The notes beneath the pieces are model-generated. The model worked only from the letters and a program-made list of their open reading frames with translations, did no database searches and was not told where the DNA came from. A program made the translations under genes and the position numbers. A DNA stretch of 21,388 bases from Bacteroidales bacterium (GTDB lineage Bacteria > Bacteroidota > Bacteroidia > Bacteroidales > UBA932). Shown here piece by piece: positions 16,959 to 21,388 of this stretch (within the stretch, counting starts at the first letter, position 1; each line of letters begins with the position of its first letter). The stretch covers positions 1 to 21,388 of the forward strand of contig JAEDEB010000039.1 in assembly GCA_016293535.1 (NCBI GenBank). Direction: 5' to 3'.

Positions 16959-17074
16959 CCTTTCGTCATGCCCGATCGCCGTCATGCCCGACCCGATCGG
17001 GCATCTCGTCATCATCGTCATGCCCGGTCCGACCGGACATCTGATGGCCGATCGGAGTCGGCCATGACGAAAGG
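16959..17074. repeat. REP-like composite palindromic element
   Basis: The outer ends CCTTTCGTCATG (16959-16970) and CATGACGAAAGG (17063-17074) are perfect inverted copies. Between them lie three hairpins: ATGCCCGA/TCGGGCAT at 16984-17004, ATGcCCGGT/ACCGGaCAT at 17020-17040 (one mismatch) and ATGGCCGA/TCGGCCAT at 17044-17065. The 11-mer CGTCATGCCCG occurs three times (16964, 16980 and 17016). The last 54 nt (17016-17069) are homologous to the unit at 18218-18271. No coding potential is seen. This looks like a REP cluster or a small non-autonomous element and may also act as a terminator for the PUL. Confidence 0.75.
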
Positions 17075-17116
17075 ACCGGATCGTGGCAGGTGGAGGCGGG
17101 ATTCGCGGAAAAAGTG

Positions 17117-17124
17117 TAAATTTG
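17117..17124 (+). promoter_or_regulatory. Bacteroidota -7 promoter element for the nuclease gene
   Basis: TAAATTTG matches TAnnTTTG exactly and lies 32 nt before the ATG at 17157, leaving a leader of about 26 nt. No clear -33 TTTG is seen. It indicates that the nuclease gene is transcribed separately from the PUL. Confidence 0.55.
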
Positions 17125-17156
17125 TAGGTTGAATCAACGATAGCTGAATTGAGAAT

Positions 17157-18200
17157 ATGAGATTTCGATATTTGCCGGCGGCAGCGCTGGCTATTCTATT
17201 CGTGCTGGCAACAGCGCCTTCCTGCGACAAGATAGGTTCCGAAGGGCCTGGCACAGAGGCCCCTGACAACACCGGCAACAACGGAGACAACGAAGACAAC
17301 GGAGACAACGGTAACACCGGCGACAACGAAGACAACGGAGACAACGGTAACATCGGCGACAACGGCGGGAGAACGGGTTACGGATGGTTCGAGCTGCCGG
17401 AGATTGTGGACGCGAACGGGGACTCGATGATCGACGGCATGGACCAGGTCTACTATGCATCGCATTTCTGCAACGGTAAGGAAAAGGACCCGAAGGGCGG
17501 CACCGCACGAAACTATACTGTATGCTTCAGCGGCACTCATCATTGCCCGTTGTGGGTCGCAGCACCGCGTCACAGTATGTACGTGGGTAGATCCGGCCGA
17601 AACGACTCCTACCGTGCTGATCCGAAAATTCCGGCCGGCATCCAGTACAATTCGAAATCGACAGGCGGTGGATGCAACAAGGGCCATATGCTCGGTTCGG
17701 CTGAGCGCACCAGTTCCGTGGAAACGAACCGTCAGGTTTTCTACTACTCGAACATTGCGCCCCAGTATTCGTCGACCTTCAATACCGGCGGGGGTGCATG
17801 GAACAATCTCGAGGACTTCGTCGACGGTCTGGTATGCCGCGACACCCTCTACGAGGTCGTCGGCTGCTATTTTGATGAATATAAGGATGCATACGGAATT
17901 ACCGCGACGCCGAAAAAGATAGAGTTCGGCGGGAGGAAGGATGTTTCGTGTCCGACTATGTACTACTATGCACTCCTCAGGACGAAGCAAGGTTCATCGG
18001 GAAAAGCGGTTACTCAGTGTCAGTCATCTGAACTGCAGTGCGTTGCGTTTGTCCTTCGCCATACGATGACAAAGGGTCACAAGCCATGCGCAAAGGATAT
18101 GATTTCCGTTGCGGAGCTCGAAAGAATTACGGGATTCAGATATTTCACGAATGTGCAGTCGGCGCCGAAAGACTCTTTCAACCCGTCCGACTGGCTATGA
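17157..18200 (+). CDS. DNA/RNA non-specific endonuclease lipoprotein (NucA/EndA-like)
   Basis: Secreted, probably lipid-anchored nuclease of 347 residues. A hydrophobic signal ends at APSC (residue 23). An Asn/Asp/Gly repeat linker (about 36-71) precedes the catalytic domain. The beta-beta-alpha metal motif reads NKGHM, with putative catalytic His177; classical members have DRGH. The metal-ligand region is NIAPQ (199-203), and WNNLE (215-219) supplies the conserved Glu. Family members cleave single- and double-stranded DNA and RNA with a Mg ion; a role in nutrient scavenging or defence outside the cell is inference. It has its own promoter element and is bracketed by palindromic elements on both sides. 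Several Cys residues (105, 123, 130, 173 and others) could form disulfides after export. Confidence 0.88.
   Translation: MRFRYLPAAALAILFVLATAPSCDKIGSEGPGTEAPDNTGNNGDNEDNGDNGNTGDNEDNGDNGNIGDNGGRTGYGWFELPEIVDANGDSMIDGMDQVYYASHFCNGKEKDPKGGTARNYTVCFSGTHHCPLWVAAPRHSMYVGRSGRNDSYRADPKIPAGIQYNSKSTGGGCNKGHMLGSAERTSSVETNRQVFYYSNIAPQYSSTFNTGGGAWNNLEDFVDGLVCRDTLYEVVGCYFDEYKDAYGITATPKKIEFGGRKDVSCPTMYYYALLRTKQGSSGKAVTQCQSSELQCVAFVLRHTMTKGHKPCAKDMISVAELERITGFRYFTNVQSAPKDSFNPSDWL
17283..17369 (+). repeat. In-frame 36-bp tandem repeat in the nuclease linker
   Basis: Two 36-bp units (17283-17318 and 17319-17354) and a partial third encode GDNEDNGDNGNT, GDNEDNGDNGNI and GDNGG. The translation is an acidic, Asn-rich flexible linker between lipid anchor and nuclease domain. 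Because 36 is a multiple of three, copy-number change would keep the frame. Confidence 0.9.
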
Positions 18201-18217
18201 TGTCCCAGAAACCCAAG

Positions 18218-18271
18218 CGTCATCCTTGGCTTGACCGAGAATCTGGATGGCCGCTCACGTCGGCCATGACG
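18218..18271. repeat. 54-nt palindromic unit homologous to 17016-17069
   Basis: The unit starts CGTCAT and ends ATGACG, an inverted pair. It holds two hairpins: CTTGG-CTTGA-CCGAG at 18225-18239 (one G-T pair) and ATGGCCG/CGGCCAT at 18247-18267. The unit at 17016-17069 has the same length, the same ends, a shared ATCTG between its hairpins and the same TCGGCCATGACG tail. A further ATGACG follows at 18303-18308 in a degenerate flank. It lies 17 nt after the nuclease stop. Confidence 0.75.
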
Positions 18272-18343
18272 GCACGGGAGGGGATGCCCGGTCAGGGAAT
18301 GCATGACGGAAAATGAGAAAACTGAATACTAATAACTGATACA

Positions 18344-19564
18344 ATGAAGAGAATTGCTGTAATGATGGCGGCGCTGGCCGTAGCGGCAGGATGCGCCACG
18401 AATGCACAAGTTTCCGAGACAAACTTCGTAGGAGACGCAATGAAACCTTATGTTGAAAACGGAGTCCTTCCGGGCGCAATCAGTGTCCTGTACGACAACG
18501 GGGCTGAGGAAATCTGCTGCATAGGATACGCCGATCTCGAGGCCAAAAGGCCCATCGCTATGGACAATGTATATATGCAATGCTCGCAAACCAAAGGATT
18601 CTGCGGCGTGACCGTGGCGAAGCTCATCGAAGAGGGCAAACTCGGACTCGACGACCCCGTATCAAAGTATCTCCCTGAATTCCAGACGCTTTGGGTACTT
18701 GAAAGCGAGGACGGCGAGACAAAGGAGCTGCGCAGGGCAAAGAACACCCTGACTGTCAGGATGTGCCTTAACCACATGGGCGGTTTCCCTTTCGAGTGCA
18801 GCGCAAAGCGGAATGACGTCCGTGGCGGCGGTTGGTCCGGCGGCGCGCCAATCAGGCAGGTTGCGTCCATCGCTGCCGCAAGCCCGCTGCTCTTCGAACC
18901 GGGGACATCGGTCACATATTCGAATACAGGCATAGACATCGCTGCTGCAGTGGTTGAGGTAGTTAGCGGAATGAAGTGGGAGGATTATCTGAAGCAGACC
19001 GTTCTCGATCCGCTCGGAATGAAGTCCAGTTCCTTCCGTCCTACGGATGCGCAGCTTGAGAATAAAATCGAAATGTATTCAACAGACTCCGAAGGGAAGG
19101 CAATATGGGTCGAGGAGAACCCTTGGCAGCAGCGTCCGTACAACGACTCACATGTCTTCGCCTCAGCCGGCGCAGGTCTCTGGACCACGGCTTCAGACCA
19201 GCTCAAGTTCTACAAGATGCTGATGAACCTCGGACTCGGAGAGAATGGAGTGAGGATACTCGAGGAGGAAACGGTCAAAACACTTCTTGCCGTTTCCAGC
19301 AGACCTGCCGAGATTTCAGACGGATACTCTCTCGGTCTTGGAGCACCGGTTGTGGACCACGAGGACGGATGGTTCGGTCACGGCGGAGCCTGGGGCACCA
19401 ACTGCTTCGTGAACTGGCACAAGAAACAGCTCAAGCTCTGGGTTATCCAGCACTCAGCCGGCGAGCAGCCTTGGCAGGAAGACCTCTGGAAAGCCCAGGA
19501 GGCATTCTTCCGTCACCAGCTTGACAACAACAGCGAGAAGGCCTACACCGGGCGCACGGAGTAA
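18344..19564 (+). CDS. Serine beta-lactamase-like hydrolase lipoprotein (peptidase S12 family)
   Basis: Exported lipoprotein of 406 residues (lipobox AVAAGC at residue 17). The penicillin-binding/class C fold motifs are all present: SxxK as SQTK at 81-84 with nucleophile Ser81, YSN at 192-194, and the third motif as GHGG at 345-348 in place of KTG. The HxG form of the third motif is common in the esterase and D-aminopeptidase members of the family, so this need not be an antibiotic-resistance enzyme. It may act on peptidoglycan peptides or an ester. It stands between the nuclease and the glycosyltransferase on the same strand, with 143 nt before it and 43 nt after it, and no clear TAnnTTTG element. 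Length is normal for the family. Confidence 0.88.
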   Translation: MKRIAVMMAALAVAAGCATNAQVSETNFVGDAMKPYVENGVLPGAISVLYDNGAEEICCIGYADLEAKRPIAMDNVYMQCSQTKGFCGVTVAKLIEEGKLGLDDPVSKYLPEFQTLWVLESEDGETKELRRAKNTLTVRMCLNHMGGFPFECSAKRNDVRGGGWSGGAPIRQVASIAAASPLLFEPGTSVTYSNTGIDIAAAVVEVVSGMKWEDYLKQTVLDPLGMKSSSFRPTDAQLENKIEMYSTDSEGKAIWVEENPWQQRPYNDSHVFASAGAGLWTTASDQLKFYKMLMNLGLGENGVRILEEETVKTLLAVSSRPAEISDGYSLGLGAPVVDHEDGWFGHGGAWGTNCFVNWHKKQLKLWVIQHSAGEQPWQEDLWKAQEAFFRHQLDNNSEKAYTGRTE

Positions 19565-19607
19565 GTAATATTCAAATTACAAAAAGACCCAGTCTTGCTA
19601 CAAAACT

Positions 19608-20741
19608 ATGAAGATTCTGATACTGTCATGCAACACGGGTGAGGGCCACAATTCGAGCGCAAGGGCCCTCAGTAAGGCTATGGAGGCGCGGGGCATAGTG
19701 TGCGACATACAGGACACGCTTGCCCTGGTCAGCTCCGAAATATCCAAGAATGTCTCGGAGGCTTATGTCTACTCCACCGGTAACTCTCTCTTTGAGAAAG
19801 CCTACAGGATTGGAGAGGCCGTAAGCAACTGGGACATATCGGCAAAGTCCCCCATCTATATGGCCAACAAGCTATACGCCAAGCAGTTGTATGACAAGCT
19901 GACGGACGGGGGCTATGATGCCGTCATCTGCGTACACCTCTTCCCGGCCGAGGCTCTCACAGCCCTGAAGCGAAAGGCGAAACTCGACATCCCATCGGTC
20001 TTCGTGATGACCGACTACACCTGCATCCCCTTCCTTCCCGAAACCGAACTCGACCGCTATGTAATTGCCCATGAAGACCTTGAGGAGGAGTTCGTGGAGA
20101 AGGGTGTGCCACGCGAAAAGGTCTTTCCTCTAGGCATCCCCGTCGATGAGGAAAGATACGGTGTTCGCATGGACAAGGAGAAAGCCAGGTCCCTTGTATG
20201 CAGCGAATTCGGATGGGCCAGGACCCCTGAGAACGCGGGCTGGTTTCTCATTATGGGCGGCTCGATGGGCTTCGGGAATATGGGCGGGCTCATCTCGTCC
20301 CTGCTGCAGCGCTGCGGAGAGGATGACAGGGTCATATGCATATGCGGACGCAACGAAGAGCAGAGAACAAAGCTCAGCGCTGAATTCGGAAACGACGGAC
20401 GTTTCCTCGCGACGGGATTCACCGACAAGGTTCCCGAGCTGATGGATGCAAGCGACGTGCTTTTCTCCAAGCCGGGCGGAATCACCGGTACCGAGGCGGT
20501 GCTAAAGAACATTCCACTCGTCCACACCGCGCCTATTCCGGGTCTGGAAACCTACAACGCACGTTTCTTCCACTACCACAACATGTCCTACAGCACTAAG
20601 GATCCCGTCCGTCAGGCGGAAGTGGCGATGCGCCTGTACCGTGACCCGCAGTGGCGCAAACGCATGACCGACGCCCAGCGACGCAATGCACACCCACATT
20701 GCTGCGACGACATCATTGACCTGGTTATTAGTCTCACCTGA
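19608..20741 (+). CDS. MGDG-synthase/UgtP-like glycosyltransferase (GT28-type, MurG-like fold)
   Basis: Cytoplasmic or membrane-associated glycosyltransferase of 377 residues with a GT-B fold. The N-terminal half begins MKILILSCNTGEGHNSSARAL, where GEGH (11-14) is the hallmark of the MGDG synthase/processive diacylglycerol glucosyltransferase family. The C-terminal half has IMGGSMGFGNM (about 215-225) and the nucleotide-sugar motif SKPGGITGTEA (287-297). Such enzymes add glucose or galactose from UDP-sugar to diacylglycerol. A glycolipid role is likely, but the acceptor is not proved by sequence. The next gene starts 15 nt after its stop, so the two may be co-transcribed. Confidence 0.88.
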   Translation: MKILILSCNTGEGHNSSARALSKAMEARGIVCDIQDTLALVSSEISKNVSEAYVYSTGNSLFEKAYRIGEAVSNWDISAKSPIYMANKLYAKQLYDKLTDGGYDAVICVHLFPAEALTALKRKAKLDIPSVFVMTDYTCIPFLPETELDRYVIAHEDLEEEFVEKGVPREKVFPLGIPVDEERYGVRMDKEKARSLVCSEFGWARTPENAGWFLIMGGSMGFGNMGGLISSLLQRCGEDDRVICICGRNEEQRTKLSAEFGNDGRFLATGFTDKVPELMDASDVLFSKPGGITGTEAVLKNIPLVHTAPIPGLETYNARFFHYHNMSYSTKDPVRQAEVAMRLYRDPQWRKRMTDAQRRNAHPHCCDDIIDLVISLT

Positions 20742-20756
20742 TTGAACCTCATAGCG

Positions 20757-21388
20757 ATGAAACTGAAACGTCTTGCCGAATTGACCGGACTCTCCAGAAT
20801 AGTGCTGGCGATATGCACTCTGCTCTTCATAGGTGGAGTCGTGTCCATTTTCATAGTCGACGACGACGCGAATCGCAGCCGCATCGCCTTCCAGACCTTC
20901 GAGGTCGCGCTGATGATACTCGTCATCTTCATCCCGGTCCTCGTGGACAGGGTCACACACATACGCGTTTCGCGGCTGATGGAGATAATGTTCGTCAGTT
21001 TCTGCTTCTGCTCGCTCATACTCGGGGACGTCGTGGACTTCTACGCGAGGTTCGCATGGTGGGATGACGTGCTCCACGGGATATCGGGCATGCTGCTCGG
21101 AATCGTGGGTTACGGCGTGATAAACATATTCAACAAGATAGAGGACAACACCATCAAGTTCACTCCCCTCTTCGTATCATTCTGGGTCGTTTGCTTCGCT
21201 CTGGCTGTCGGCTCCCTGTGGGAGATTATGGAATTCGTGACCGACGGGCTCTTCGGACTCAACTCCCAGCAGTATCTCGAGGGAAGCGGCACTTTCGACA
21301 ACACTGAGCCTCTCATGGGACACGAGGCGCTAAGGGACACCATGATGGACCTGATTCTCGACTTCGCCGGCTCACTCATCATCGCCGT
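20757..21388 (+). CDS. Polytopic membrane protein, DUF2238/YjdF-like, truncated by the window end
   Basis: An open frame starts with ATG at 20757, 15 nt after the glycosyltransferase stop, and runs off the window after 210 codons. It encodes about six hydrophobic segments (roughly 13-34, 48-65, 74-94, 105-125, 136-156 and 198-210). Conserved-looking polar motifs are WWDDVLHGISG (101-111), LWEIMEF (154-160) and DTMMDL (194-199). The last four segments with these motifs resemble the DUF2238/YjdF inner-membrane family, whose function is not known to me. The C-terminus is missing only because of the window edge. Coupling to the glycolipid-type glycosyltransferase suggests an envelope role, by inference. 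Confidence 0.7.
   Translation, partial: MKLKRLAELTGLSRIVLAICTLLFIGGVVSIFIVDDDANRSRIAFQTFEVALMILVIFIPVLVDRVTHIRVSRLMEIMFVSFCFCSLILGDVVDFYARFAWWDDVLHGISGMLLGIVGYGVINIFNKIEDNTIKFTPLFVSFWVVCFALAVGSLWEIMEFVTDGLFGLNSQQYLEGSGTFDNTEPLMGHEALRDTMMDLILDFAGSLIIA

Noticed and set aside
16932..17132. Open frame rich in Arg, His and Pro over the palindromic element
   Set aside because: Its translation only reflects the repeated hairpin units, it has no signal or domain pattern, and it overlaps non-coding repeats.

Overview
The window looks like a chromosomal segment of a Bacteroidota organism, probably a gut Bacteroidales with moderately high GC such as the Alistipes or Cryptobacteroides type. This rests on a SusC/SusD pair, several lipoproteins with bacterial Ig-like domains, two TAnnTTTG promoter elements and the absence of Shine-Dalgarno sequences in front of most starts. 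The genus is an inference and cannot be fixed from this sequence.

Layout: 50-697 (+) encodes an Ig-like lipoprotein. It converges on 745-2175 (-), a fused two-domain ABC ATPase of the ModF type, and 2251-2805 (-), a LOG-family nucleotide phosphoribohydrolase. A divergent spacer (2806-3022) holds a 19-bp tandem repeat, a perfect 16-bp inverted repeat and a TAnnTTTG promoter. From there a compact polysaccharide utilisation locus (PUL) runs rightward from 3023 to 16915: a SusC-type TonB-dependent transporter, a SusD-type lipoprotein, a GxGYxYP-type lipoprotein, a very large secreted glycoside hydrolase family 2 enzyme, and two Ig-like lipoproteins. The last two share an unrecognised C-terminal domain, present once in the first and twice in the second. 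The first of them is split by an apparent frameshift near 14310-14318. The first four PUL genes overlap or sit within 6 nt of each other, which points to one transcript.

Downstream lie a secreted NucA/EndA-type nuclease lipoprotein (17157-18200), a serine beta-lactamase-like lipoprotein hydrolase (18344-19564), an MGDG-synthase/UgtP-like glycosyltransferase (19608-20741) and the beginning of a polytopic membrane protein cut by the window edge. The nuclease gene is bracketed by palindromic REP-like elements, including two homologous 54-nt units, one on each side.

How the genes work together: SusC and SusD would bind and import an oligosaccharide, the two C-terminal-domain lipoproteins would act as surface glycan-binding proteins, and the GH2 enzyme and the GxGYxYP protein would process the glycan. 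The substrate cannot be read from the sequence. No sensor-regulator (hybrid two-component system, SusR or ECF sigma/anti-sigma pair) is present in the window. No rRNA, tRNA, CRISPR array, transposase or integrase was seen.
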